DNA of 64,000 bases from UBA5109 sp965662565 (GTDB taxonomy: Bacteria > Pseudomonadota > Gammaproteobacteria > Pseudomonadales > Pseudohongiellaceae). This document shows positions 9,158 to 17,218 of this stretch, piece after piece. Both the position numbers and the translations under genes were made by a program. The notes beneath the pieces were generated by a model. It made no database searches. It saw only the letters and a program-made list of their open reading frames with translations, and was not told the origin of the DNA. The DNA is taken from positions 1 to 64,000 of the forward strand of contig CBFIHS010000006.1 in the NCBI GenBank assembly GCA_965662565.1, given 5' to 3'. Each line of letters opens with the position of its first letter. Positions within the stretch are counted from its first letter, which is position 1.

Positions 9158-10233
9158 GCTTCTTCCTTATTAGCTTCGATGAAAAAATTCATCACGTTTT
9201 GCCAAACCACTGTAGGCGTTAATTCTGTAAAACAAGGAGGGCTTTCTTTGAACAATAGATTTTTCTCATTTTCTGCTAAGTCTTCACCTTTATAATGACA
9301 CTTTCTTTTCAAACATGGGCTACAAGAAAGCGGCGTGTTTAAATGAATTTGCCTTTTACCATAAGTTCCAGTCTTTATTGGATCACTTGCTGCATATAAA
9401 GATATCGTTGGCCGGTTTAATGCTGCAGATAGATGGGCTAAACCTGTATCGACTGAAACCACAATTTCACTTTGAATCAATCTTGTAGCTATTTCTGAAA
9501 GACTAAGCTTATCAAGAACAGATGACCTTGGTATGCTTTTAGAAATACGCTTGGCTCTAGAAAGCTCCAAAGCATTTCCCCATAATAAATTTACCTTGTA
9601 ACCATGAGAGTCAGCCATTTTGCCCAAGTCACACCAGTACTTTTCTGGCCAATGCTTAGTTTCCCAAGTAGTGCCATGCAGAAATAGCATCGACTTTTTT
9701 TCACTTATATTTTGTACAAATCTAGATTCATCCAAACCATAATCAAATTCTAAGCTGATTAAAGAATACCCCAGCGCCTTAGAAAATAACTCTCTCGTTC
9801 TCTCTACTGCATGCTTTTCTTTAGAAACGTTATAACAATCATCATAGAAACGTGTAGCTATCTTTTCTCTGATGCTTGCTTTATCCAAGCCAACTACTTT
9901 GCCTTTTTTGCCTTTAGCTAATGAGCTGATGTAAGCACTTTTTAAAAGCCCTTGGGCATCAATGATTAAATCATAAGATACTTCTTGGAGTGAATTTTTG
10001 AGTTGCTTATGCTCTTGGCTAAACAAGGCTGTTAACCATTTTTTTTTCAACTGTCTAAATGGGACTGTAATCACCTTGTTTACACTTGGATGCCAAGATG
10101 GAATTTCTGTGAATGCTTCTTCGACGGCCCAATCAAACTCAATTTCAGGAATTGCGCGCTTAGCATCTGTCAAAGCCGGCAATGTATGAATAACATCACC
10201 TAGAGAAGATACTTTTACACTAAGCACACGCAT
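9154..10233 (-). CDS. waaC: LPS heptosyltransferase I WaaC
   Basis: 359 residues of the GT9 family. The N terminus VSSLGDVIHTLPALTDAKRAIPEIEFDWAVEE is characteristic of WaaC (RfaC). The C-terminal binding site is VSVDTGLAHLSAALNRPTISLYAASDP, where WaaC-type enzymes have DTG rather than the DSG of WaaF. It adds the first heptose to Kdo in the inner core. It has a longer C-terminal tail than usual, with Cys residues (CSPCLKRKCHY) similar to those of WaaF. It lies 9 bp downstream of waaF and overlaps waaG, so waaF-waaC-waaG form one operon on the minus strand. Confidence 0.94.
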   Translation of the reverse strand: MRVLSVKVSSLGDVIHTLPALTDAKRAIPEIEFDWAVEEAFTEIPSWHPSVNKVITVPFRQLKKKWLTALFSQEHKQLKNSLQEVSYDLIIDAQGLLKSAYISSLAKGKKGKVVGLDKASIREKIATRFYDDCYNVSKEKHAVERTRELFSKALGYSLISLEFDYGLDESRFVQNISEKKSMLFLHGTTWETKHWPEKYWCDLGKMADSHGYKVNLLWGNALELSRAKRISKSIPRSSVLDKLSLSEIATRLIQSEIVVSVDTGLAHLSAALNRPTISLYAASDPIKTGTYGKRQIHLNTPLSCSPCLKRKCHYKGEDLAENEKNLLFKESPPCFTELTPTVVWQNVMNFFIEANKEEA

Positions 10234-10242
10234 TAATTTAAC

Positions 10243-11265
10243 TCAGCTTTGTACCATCTTTTTGATCGCTTCAATGACCAATACTGGATCCAACTTACGT
10301 AAACAGTCCAAGTGCCCGAGCGGACATTCTCTTTGAAAACAAGGGCTACAAGATAGCTTCATACTCAATACTTGAACTTTATCTGATAGCGGAGGTGTAA
10401 AGTTAGCTGAAGTTGAACCGTATAACACTATTAAAGCAGTATTTAAGGCCGCCGCAATATGCATTAAACCAGAGTCATTACTAATAACAACTTTTGCCAA
10501 TGAAATTAAATCTATCGCTTCTCCAATACTGGTTAAACCAGCTAAGTTAATACACTTTTGGCGAAGCTCCGGTCTCAACATATCTATTATTGCCTGCCCA
10601 GTTGGCTCATCATTTTTAGAGCCCATCAGCCAAACCTGCTTCCCCTCTGAAATTAGCGTCTCCGCTGTTTTTGAAAAATGTTCTTCTGGCCATTTTTTAG
10701 CAGCGCCAAACTCAGCCCCTGGACAAAAAATAACAATTTCAGAATCCAAATCCAGTCCGAATTTTTTCAGTAAACTGGGTATTTGCTTAGCGCTTACTTC
10801 TAACTTGGGCCTGAGTAATGACTCAGGTAATGCAGTTTCTTTACGGAACGCCAGAGCAGCGAAACGCTCAACCATAAGAGGGTATTCTTTCTTATCCAAC
10901 ACTCTACAGTCATTCAAGATCCAAGATCTCGCTTCACCTTTCCAGCCGGTGCGTATTGGAATTCTTGCAAATAAGGGCACTAAAGCCGACTTAAATGAAT
11001 TTGGTAACACAATCGCCTGATGATAATTTTCTTTTTGTAACTGCTTGCCTAATTTCCAGCGCTTACCCAGTGCCAATTCTCCGTGACCAATTGGCATCGT
11101 CACAGCTCGGTTAACTTCAGGCATTCTTTCCAGCAGGTCTTTAGTCCAATCCAAGGCAAGTACATCGATAGATACTTTGGGAGTTTCAGCTTTTAGATAA
11201 CGAAACAAGGATTGCGCCATAACCATGTCACCTATCCATGACGGCCCAATTATTAAGGTTTTCAC
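10243..11265 (-). CDS. waaF: LPS heptosyltransferase II WaaF
   Basis: 340 residues. It begins LIIGPSWIGDMVMAQSLFRYLK, the standard WaaF start, and carries VISNDSGLMHIAAALNTALIVLYGSTS as the ADP-heptose binding signature plus the C-terminal CSPCFQRECPLGH...CL tail. It adds the second heptose of the inner core. It is first in the waaF-waaC-waaG order on the minus strand, directly after the ATPase gene at 11303-13081 with a 37-bp gap. With hldE and the other transferases it accounts for synthesis and assembly of the heptose region. Confidence 0.95.
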   Translation of the reverse strand: MKTLIIGPSWIGDMVMAQSLFRYLKAETPKVSIDVLALDWTKDLLERMPEVNRAVTMPIGHGELALGKRWKLGKQLQKENYHQAIVLPNSFKSALVPLFARIPIRTGWKGEARSWILNDCRVLDKKEYPLMVERFAALAFRKETALPESLLRPKLEVSAKQIPSLLKKFGLDLDSEIVIFCPGAEFGAAKKWPEEHFSKTAETLISEGKQVWLMGSKNDEPTGQAIIDMLRPELRQKCINLAGLTSIGEAIDLISLAKVVISNDSGLMHIAAALNTALIVLYGSTSANFTPPLSDKVQVLSMKLSCSPCFQRECPLGHLDCLRKLDPVLVIEAIKKMVQS

Positions 11266-11302
11266 TTAATTGCTTCCTTAAGTTTATGTTGCATAAACCC
11301 TT

Positions 11303-13081
11303 CTAATTAACTTCTGGAGACACACGATGAACTTCATTAATCGTTGTAAGCCCTGCTGCTACTTTCAAAGCTCCGCTGTGCCTAAGACTAGACATACCTT
11401 CTTTGTATGCCTGCTGCCTTAAATTCGGCAGATCAGATTTATCATCAGCATAGTCCTGTAAGCCTTCACTTAAAGGCATTACCTCATAAATTCCTTCTCT
11501 TCCTGAAAAGCCTGTGTCGCGACATTCTCTATAACCAACAGCTGTGAACACCTGTTTAGGAACTTCATCAACCCACGCAGGATCTAGATTACGCCATAGC
11601 TCAGCATCAACTTCCTCACCTTGCTTACAATGTGAACAAAGAACTCTTACCAAGCGCTGTGCCATCACACCAATTAGAGTCGCCTTCACAAGATAAGAAG
11701 GAACCTTCAATTCGAGCAAGCGAGTAATCGCAGAAGGGGCATCATTAGTATGTAAGGTAGAAAACACTAAATGGCCTGTCAAAGCTGCTTGAATAGCTAT
11801 CTCTGCAGTCTCTAGGTCTCTGATTTCTCCAATCATGATAATGTCAGGGTCTTGCCTTAGCAATGCCCTGACCCCATTAGCAAAAGTCATGTCGATACTT
11901 TCTTGAACTTGCATTTGATTAAAGCTCGACTCAACCATTTCAATGGGGTCTTCTACAGTACAAACATTCACTTCCTTAGTCGCTAATGACTTCAAGCTTG
12001 AATACAGAGTGGTAGTTTTTCCACTTCCAGTGGGACCAGTTATTAGAATAATGCCATGCCTATTACTGGTCATAGTATTCCAACGTTCAAGGTCCTTATT
12101 TCCTAAGCCAAGTTGCTGAAATGACTTCAATAACACTTGAGGATCGAAAATCCTCATCACCATTTTCTCACCAAATGCGGTCGGCAATGTAGAAAGACGT
12201 AATTCCACCTCTTTACCGGTGGGGCTTTTCGTTTTCAAGCGACCATCTTGAGGTCGACGCTTTTCCGCAACATTCATTCTACCTAATGACTTTAGACGGC
12301 TGGTAACAGCATTTAAAACCTGCATAGGAATCTGGTATACCGTATAGAGCAAACCATCAATTCGAAATCGGACATTGCCAATATCTCTACGTGGCTCAAT
12401 ATGAACATCACTGGCGCGCTGCTCAAACGCATACTGTAGAAGCCAATCAACTATGTTAACTACATGTTTATCGTTGGCTTCTGGCTCCTTTAGCGTGCCA
12501 AGCTCCATCATTTGCTCAAGATTGTTTATTCCCGGCTTATTGGTATTGTTAACCCCGCCAGAAATGGCTAATCCTATAGATGAAGATAAACGGTAGAGGT
12601 CGCTCGTGAGTCGTTCCAACTCAATTGGATTACTAACCACCCGCTTTATTGGCTTACGCAGCACTTGAATTAAGTCAGCCTCCCAGGCTGAAATATAGGG
12701 CTCGGCGCTAGCAATTATGACCGCGTCCGCATCAAGCTTCACCGCCATGATCTTATGCCGCTTGGCAAAAGCATGTGACATAATTTCTGTCACTTTCGCA
12801 GCATCGATACTCAAGGGGTCTATTGAATAATACTCTTGGCCAGACATCTGTGCCAAAAGTTGGGTTAAGGTTTCAAGGTCCAGAACCTTGCCCGTGTTTT
12901 TTAGATCTTGAACTTCTTGTTCTGCAAGAAATACCAGAACATGCTGCTTAGCTGGTTTCCGAACTTTAACTAAGTTTTGTAGCTGTTCTTTGCTAATCCG
13001 TCCAGCTTCATACAAAAACTTTAAATATTGCATAAGCTCGAGGGAGCGTTCATTTGGATGATTTTTATTAGCTAACTTCAT
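11303..13081 (-). CDS. Orphan GspE/PilB-type secretion or pilus ATPase
   Basis: 592 residues. An N-terminal MshEN-like domain (about 20-165) is followed by the hexameric ATPase: ASDVHIEP at 223-230, Walker A GPTGSGKT at 349-356, the Asp box (VEDPIE) near 376 and Walker B (RQDPDIIMIGEIRD) near 409. The family normally has a zinc site made of two CxxC pairs. Here C482 and C485 are present, but the second pair reads Y517-R-E-C520, so one ligand is lost. No other type II secretion or type IV pilus gene occurs in the window, so the partner machinery must be elsewhere. It lies just upstream of waaF. The exact subfamily (GspE, PilB or MshE) is not decided by sequence alone. Confidence 0.85.
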   Translation of the reverse strand: MKLANKNHPNERSLELMQYLKFLYEAGRISKEQLQNLVKVRKPAKQHVLVFLAEQEVQDLKNTGKVLDLETLTQLLAQMSGQEYYSIDPLSIDAAKVTEIMSHAFAKRHKIMAVKLDADAVIIASAEPYISAWEADLIQVLRKPIKRVVSNPIELERLTSDLYRLSSSIGLAISGGVNNTNKPGINNLEQMMELGTLKEPEANDKHVVNIVDWLLQYAFEQRASDVHIEPRRDIGNVRFRIDGLLYTVYQIPMQVLNAVTSRLKSLGRMNVAEKRRPQDGRLKTKSPTGKEVELRLSTLPTAFGEKMVMRIFDPQVLLKSFQQLGLGNKDLERWNTMTSNRHGIILITGPTGSGKTTTLYSSLKSLATKEVNVCTVEDPIEMVESSFNQMQVQESIDMTFANGVRALLRQDPDIIMIGEIRDLETAEIAIQAALTGHLVFSTLHTNDAPSAITRLLELKVPSYLVKATLIGVMAQRLVRVLCSHCKQGEEVDAELWRNLDPAWVDEVPKQVFTAVGYRECRDTGFSGREGIYEVMPLSEGLQDYADDKSDLPNLRQQAYKEGMSSLRHSGALKVAAGLTTINEVHRVSPEVN

Positions 13082-13169
13082 GATTTACCCTAACCTGCAA
13101 TAACTCAGAAGTGTATACACACAGACCTGAAATACAAGGGTAAATAATAAGGGAGAATATATCTGGATG

Positions 13170-14141
13170 TTATGGGCTAAGGCGCTTAGTTAGAGTCTTC
13201 ACATTTTTTTGGATCTTAGAATTGACTAATAACTCTTTGCGTAATTTTCCAACTACCGTAGATACGGTTCCATAATGTTTCAAGCCAAAGCGAGTTGCAA
13301 TATCTTGCAAGGTAACGCCTGAAAGCTCTTGGCAAAGATGCATAGCAACCCATCGCGGGATATTTTTGGAACTGGGTCCACGTAGAGAATTATAAATATC
13401 CTTCTCGTCGATTTTGTAAAATTTCGCTACCCCACTAACAACTTTCTTAATTGAGGGCCGTAACTTCGCATACTTATCTTTGGAGTTCCCTCTAGGGCCC
13501 AAAGGAGAGGCTTTTGCTTTAATACTGACTTTGAACTTTTCGCCTCCAAGAATAGAGTGTAGATTTTTTCTTGAATAAAAGCGGCTGATCTCAGGGTTTG
13601 GAGCAGCATCTACGAACTTAAGATATTTAGCGTAAGTGCCTGCTTTGCTCTTAAGCTTCAGAAGCGCCAAAACATCCTCTCGTACCAACCAACTTGGTGC
13701 TTTAGCTTTATTTGCATAAAAAGGCATACTAGACCAAGCCGAGTCTATAGCTTTTTTGCTTCCGCTTGCAGATAAGTTGTGAATATATTTAGTTACTTCA
13801 AGCAGATAGGGCTTTGCCTGAACTACTATGGCTTTATATCGAGAATGAAATACAGAACCCTGGCTTTTCTTCCTGGCATTATATGATTGCGTGTAAAGCC
13901 CATTAACTTGTCGCATAAAGCGACTTAGATTGCCTTCGGGAGTTTTAAGCAACAAATGATATTCATTGCGTAATAGCTGGTATGCATGGACCTCAACATT
14001 AAATCTAGAGCAAGCATCCGCTAGGGCGACCAAAAAATCATCATAGTAATTAGGACTTGGAAAAAGAATTTTAGAATCTACACTTTTATTGGTGACGTGA
14101 TAATAAGCGCCCGGATATTCTACACGTAAGGGTCTAGCCAT
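13170..14141 (-). CDS. RAYT-like (IS200-type Y1) transposase relative with DnaA-like C-terminal domain
   Basis: 323 residues. Residues 1-150 follow the REP-associated tyrosine transposase pattern: MARPLRVEYPGAYYHVTN, then LLRNEYHLLLKTPEGNLSRFMRQVNG, SVFHSRYKAIVV and YLLEVTKYIHN with the helix that usually holds the catalytic Tyr. The metal-binding HUH motif normally reads NHxH; here it is N59-E60-Y61-H62, so the first His is replaced by Glu. The C terminus (about 255-315, SGVTLQDIATRFGLKHYGTVSTVV) resembles the DnaA C-terminal DNA-binding domain. No flanking REP repeats or target duplications were recognised, so it looks like a resident single-copy gene. DNA-binding is likely; cleavage activity is doubtful. 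Confidence 0.75.
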   Translation of the reverse strand: MARPLRVEYPGAYYHVTNKSVDSKILFPSPNYYDDFLVALADACSRFNVEVHAYQLLRNEYHLLLKTPEGNLSRFMRQVNGLYTQSYNARKKSQGSVFHSRYKAIVVQAKPYLLEVTKYIHNLSASGSKKAIDSAWSSMPFYANKAKAPSWLVREDVLALLKLKSKAGTYAKYLKFVDAAPNPEISRFYSRKNLHSILGGEKFKVSIKAKASPLGPRGNSKDKYAKLRPSIKKVVSGVAKFYKIDEKDIYNSLRGPSSKNIPRWVAMHLCQELSGVTLQDIATRFGLKHYGTVSTVVGKLRKELLVNSKIQKNVKTLTKRLSP

Positions 14142-14151
14142 GTTTTATTCT

Positions 14152-14165
14152 CTGTTCATGAACAG
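14152..14165. promoter_or_regulatory. 14-bp perfect palindrome in front of the RAYT-like gene
   Basis: CTGTTCATGAACAG is its own reverse complement and lies 10 bp before the ATG of the minus-strand gene ending at 14141. The position suggests an operator overlapping the translation start region. The half-sites resemble a LexA box, but the spacing is N6 instead of N8, so the regulator is not identified. Confidence 0.4.
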
Positions 14166-14179
14166 TAAATCTGAAGATT

Positions 14180-14197
14180 TCTTGAGAACCCTCAAGA
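14180..14197. repeat. Short inverted repeat between cmoB and the RAYT-like gene
   Basis: TCTTGAG and CTCAAGA form a perfect 7-bp stem with a 4-base loop. No T-tract follows on either strand, so it is a weak terminator candidate at best. It is about 100 bp downstream of the cmoB stop and 38 bp upstream of the RAYT-like start. It could be a transposase recognition hairpin or a processing site. Confidence 0.35.
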
Positions 14198-14298
14198 TAA
14201 TATTGGATTGATACAGTGTTTAAATTTTATCGAATTAAGCTTTTTAGAATAAACAATTTTTAACTAATATTGAACAACTATTTCAAATTTATTTAGAC

Positions 14299-15276
14299 TT
14301 ATTTTTCAGCGAGGAAAGTTGCCCTCTTTGGGGACGGGTGTCCTTCAATCGTGAGAGATTGATTATTGGGATCAAGGGCGTCAACCAATGATTCAAATTG
14401 CATCCATTCCGTACTTCTTTGCTCTTCTACAGTAGTTACAGAAACATCCACCAAACGCACATTGTTAAAACCTGCCTTTTTCAGCCAGCCTTCAAGAGTA
14501 GCGCAAGTAGGTAAAAACCATACATTTGGCATTCTTGAATATCTCTCCTGAGGAACCAAACTTAAGCCATCTTGCCCATCGATAACGAGTGTCTCTAACA
14601 CTAACTCGCCACCTTTTCGTAAGCAGTCCTTTAAAGCATACAAATGGTCTATAGGGGAGCGACGGTGGTACAGAACCCCCATAGAAAAGACTGTATCAAA
14701 ACCTTCAAGTCTTTGTGGAAGAGCTTCTAGGGCAATGGGCAAAACATAGACAGGAGATTCTTTTAAATAAGTTCTGATAGCCCAATACTGCATACTGAAC
14801 AGAAGATGCGGATCAACCCCAACTACTAGCCTAGCTCCTGCCCCTGCCATTCTCCAGCAGTGGTATCCATTACCACAACCTACATCAAGCACCGTTCTGT
14901 TAGTAAGAGGGGCAATGTGGTTTTTAATGCGATCCCATTTCCAATCAGAACGCCATTCAGTATCTATATCCATACCAAAGAGATTGAAGGGGCCTTTACG
15001 CCAGGGCTGTAAATTTAATAAAAGCTGCTTTAATAATGTTCTTTCATTATCAGAGCATTGCTCAATCTCACCAACTCTAACTGCAGATTCAATATCAACT
15101 GAAACAGGCTGGATATTTGGCAAGCCATCTAAGGCCTGCTTCCATTGTGCAAAGTCTCCATGCTTTATTCTTGCTAAATAATTATCAGGAATAATCCCTA
15201 TTAAAGGATCAAGCTTTGAATCTTTTATTTTTTCGTAAAAATCCGAGAAGAAAAATATTTCGTTATTGCCTGCCAT
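14299..15276 (-). CDS. cmoB: tRNA U34 carboxymethyltransferase CmoB
   Basis: 325 residues, matching the family length. CmoB transfers a carboxymethyl group from carboxy-SAM to 5-hydroxyuridine at tRNA position 34, making cmo5U. The central SAM-type domain has TVLDVGCGNGYHCWRMAGAGARLVVGVDPH near residue 125. An N-terminal extension carries PWRKGPFNLFGMDIDTEWRSDWKWDR, typical of CmoB, and VFSMGVLYHRRSPIDHL follows. It starts 1 bp after the cmoA stop, so the two form an operon in the usual cmoA-cmoB order. Confidence 0.96.
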   Translation of the reverse strand: MAGNNEIFFFSDFYEKIKDSKLDPLIGIIPDNYLARIKHGDFAQWKQALDGLPNIQPVSVDIESAVRVGEIEQCSDNERTLLKQLLLNLQPWRKGPFNLFGMDIDTEWRSDWKWDRIKNHIAPLTNRTVLDVGCGNGYHCWRMAGAGARLVVGVDPHLLFSMQYWAIRTYLKESPVYVLPIALEALPQRLEGFDTVFSMGVLYHRRSPIDHLYALKDCLRKGGELVLETLVIDGQDGLSLVPQERYSRMPNVWFLPTCATLEGWLKKAGFNNVRLVDVSVTTVEEQRSTEWMQFESLVDALDPNNQSLTIEGHPSPKRATFLAEK

Positions 15277-15277
15277 A

Positions 15278-16012
15278 CTATTTTTTTATCGCCAAAAAAG
15301 AAGAAAAATTAAAACATTGGAACCAAGTTTCAAAGCTGTCAAACCCTGCTTTAAGAACCCTTTCTTCGTGTTGATCTATCGTTTCAGGAATTAATACATT
15401 CTCAATAGCTGATCTTTTTCTACTGATTTCAAGCTCAGAATATCCATTTTCAAACTTGAAACGGTGATGCAAGTCGATAAAAAGCTTATCTTTTTCATCG
15501 TCTGTAAAAATTATTTTCTCTGAAATAATGAGAATACCGCCAGGTACCAAGGCATCATAAATTTTAGTTATCAATGCATCGCGGTGTTCTGGAGCTATAA
15601 ATTGCAGTGTGAAATTAAGTACGACTATTGAGGCATTCGTTAATTCCGTCATTAAGATATCTTCACAACGAAATTCAATAGGCACTAGATTTTCTGGCAA
15701 AACATTTTGAATTGATTGCTGACAGCGATCTAGCATTGATTGAGAATTATCGACTGCAATTAATTTGCTATTGTTCAGTTGCAACTTTTGTAATAAAAAG
15801 CTTACAGCACCCAGTGAACACCCTAGGTCATACAAATTAGTATTATTTTTTGCAAAACGCTCAGCTAGAATTGCAATCATCCTGACAATCAAAGGATAGC
15901 CTGGCACTGAACGATTAATCATATCTGAAAAAACAGAGGCAACTTTGTCATCAAAAACAAAGTCCGCTAGTGCTTCATCATAAAGAAAAATATTATCTTT
16001 TTTGGAAGCCAT
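15278..16012 (-). CDS. cmoA: Carboxy-S-adenosyl-L-methionine synthase CmoA
   Basis: 244 residues. CmoA makes carboxy-SAM from SAM and prephenate for CmoB. It shows FVFDDKVASVFSDMINRSVPGYP near the N terminus, the motif I variant LYDLGCSLGAVSFLL near residue 60, and VVLNFTLQFIAPEHRDAL near residue 130, all typical of CmoA. It lies directly upstream of cmoB and 12 bp downstream of the HIT gene, giving a likely HIT-cmoA-cmoB transcript on the minus strand. Confidence 0.95.
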   Translation of the reverse strand: MASKKDNIFLYDEALADFVFDDKVASVFSDMINRSVPGYPLIVRMIAILAERFAKNNTNLYDLGCSLGAVSFLLQKLQLNNSKLIAVDNSQSMLDRCQQSIQNVLPENLVPIEFRCEDILMTELTNASIVVLNFTLQFIAPEHRDALITKIYDALVPGGILIISEKIIFTDDEKDKLFIDLHHRFKFENGYSELEISRKRSAIENVLIPETIDQHEERVLKAGFDSFETWFQCFNFSSFLAIKK

Positions 16013-16024
16013 AATAGGAATTAC

Positions 16025-16444
16025 TTAAAACTTGGCCTCAGAATACCCTCTTGCTTGAAGGGCATTTCTAATCATTTCCGAAGTCGCAGCTAGCCTCTCT
16101 GGAGAAACTTCTTGGGCCAAGCTAAAGTCCAAGTCTCCCATATTATCAATTGGTATAAGGTGAATGTGCGTATGCGGAACTTCGAGCCCAATTATGGATA
16201 CCCCTACTCTCTTACAAGGGATAACCGCTTTAATTGCTTTCGCAATTTTTTGTGAGACCATCATCAAATGTGTTGCTATCGAAGACGGCACATCATCCCA
16301 ATGATTGACTTCCATCTTTGGGATTACCATTAAATGCCCTTCCCGAATAGGCTGAATAGTCATTATTGAAAAACAATGCTCATCTTCCCAAACAAAATGC
16401 CCTGGAATTTCACGGTTAATGATTTTTGTAAAGATGCTCGCCAT
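16025..16444 (-). CDS. HIT family nucleotide-binding hydrolase
   Basis: About 139 residues with the histidine triad HTHIHLI near residue 95, the signature of HIT-domain phosphoramidate hydrolases/transferases that act on nucleotide conjugates. The N terminus (IFTKIINREIPGHFVWEDEHCF) matches the bacterial HIT group. Two adjacent ATG codons occur. GGAGGG lies 3 bases before the first and 6 before the second, so the second, at 16444, is chosen. It is probably co-transcribed with cmoA and cmoB. The precise substrate is unknown. Confidence 0.88.
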   Translation of the reverse strand: MASIFTKIINREIPGHFVWEDEHCFSIMTIQPIREGHLMVIPKMEVNHWDDVPSSIATHLMMVSQKIAKAIKAVIPCKRVGVSIIGLEVPHTHIHLIPIDNMGDLDFSLAQEVSPERLAATSEMIRNALQARGYSEAKF

Positions 16445-16555
16445 CATTTGCCCTCCATTTACAGGGCAGAAACTATACCACAGGCAAGCACATGGGATGA
16501 ATCATGCCCTTTGTTAATGTTTTTATTTTTTAATTTCTAAACGCTAATGGTAAAA

Positions 16556-17029
16556 CTAAGCCATACTTTCTATGGGCAGCTTTGTGGTGCTGATTACTTG
16601 TCGCAAAACAAAACTGGAATGCACATCTGAGACTCCTGATATTTTCGTTATTTTATTCAACAGGAAATCTTGATACACCTCCATATCTCGAACCACGACT
16701 TTAAGTAAGTAATCTGCTGACTGACCGGTAATAAGCAAGCATTCAAGCACTTCTGGGTAACTCTCTATAACACTTTCAAAATGCTCGAACTGATCTGGGG
16801 TATGTTTGTCCATACTTATCTGTATTAAAGCCACTAACTTTAAACCTAGTTTTGATGCATTAAGCAGTGCAGTGTAGCCTTCAATAAGCCCACTTTCTTC
16901 AAGCTGCTTAACCCGCCTTAAGCAAGGTGATGGGGATAAACCGATGCTGTCTGCTAACTCTAAATTACTGATTCTGCCATTTTTTTGGATTTCAGCCAGT
17001 ATGTGTCTATCAAATCGATCTAACTCCAT
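16556..17029 (-). CDS. Lrp/AsnC family transcriptional regulator
   Basis: 157 residues. An N-terminal winged helix-turn-helix (LDRFDRHILAEIQKNGRISNLELADSIGLSPSPCLRRVKQLEESGLI, residues about 3-48) is followed by the RAM/Lrp ligand-binding domain (about 70-150, with VLECLLITGQSADYLLKVVV). Proteins of this type sense amino acids and form dimers to octamers. It is divergent from leuA, and a perfect inverted repeat lies in front of its start. Control of itself and of leuA is inferred from this arrangement. Whether it is global Lrp or a local paralogue cannot be told here. Confidence 0.9.
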   Translation of the reverse strand: MELDRFDRHILAEIQKNGRISNLELADSIGLSPSPCLRRVKQLEESGLIEGYTALLNASKLGLKLVALIQISMDKHTPDQFEHFESVIESYPEVLECLLITGQSADYLLKVVVRDMEVYQDFLLNKITKISGVSDVHSSFVLRQVISTTKLPIESMA

Positions 17030-17062
17030 CTCGCCCCTACTTTTATCATATTAAATTCAAAA

Positions 17063-17089
17063 GATACTATATTATTAGAATATAGTATC
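17063..17089. promoter_or_regulatory. Perfect 11-bp-arm inverted repeat between lrp-like gene and leuA (candidate operator)
   Basis: Arms GATACTATATT (17063-17073) and AATATAGTATC (17079-17089) are exact reverse complements with a 5-base spacer. The site is 34 bp upstream of the Lrp-like start and about 130 bp upstream of leuA, in a very AT-rich region. Lrp-family proteins bind AT-rich dyads of about this size, so autoregulation and leuA control are plausible. Confidence 0.6.
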
Positions 17090-17174
17090 ATTATCTATCT
17101 ATTAATAAGCTATTTATTTTAATAATGACCAATATTTACACAATATTAGCAACAACTATCCTCAGTTCAACGGG

Positions 17175-17180
17175 TACAAT
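17175..17180 (+). promoter_or_regulatory. Possible leuA -10 element
   Basis: TACAAT matches five of six bases of the sigma70 -10 consensus and lies 38 bp before the chosen leuA GTG start. No convincing -35 hexamer is found 16-18 bp upstream, which would fit an activator-dependent promoter. No leucine-rich leader peptide with attenuator was seen in the gap. Confidence 0.3.
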
Positions 17181-17218
17181 AGCCGCCTTCAAACGAACAA
17201 TTGATATGGAGCTTGATC

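Noticed and set aside
13082..13169. Promoter with GTGTATACAC palindrome upstream of the GspE-type ATPase
   Set aside because: The -35 and -10 candidates have poor spacing and no consensus match beyond TATACA.
14152..14165. LexA box
   Set aside because: The halves CTGT and ACAG are present but spaced by six bases, while the gammaproteobacterial LexA box needs eight.
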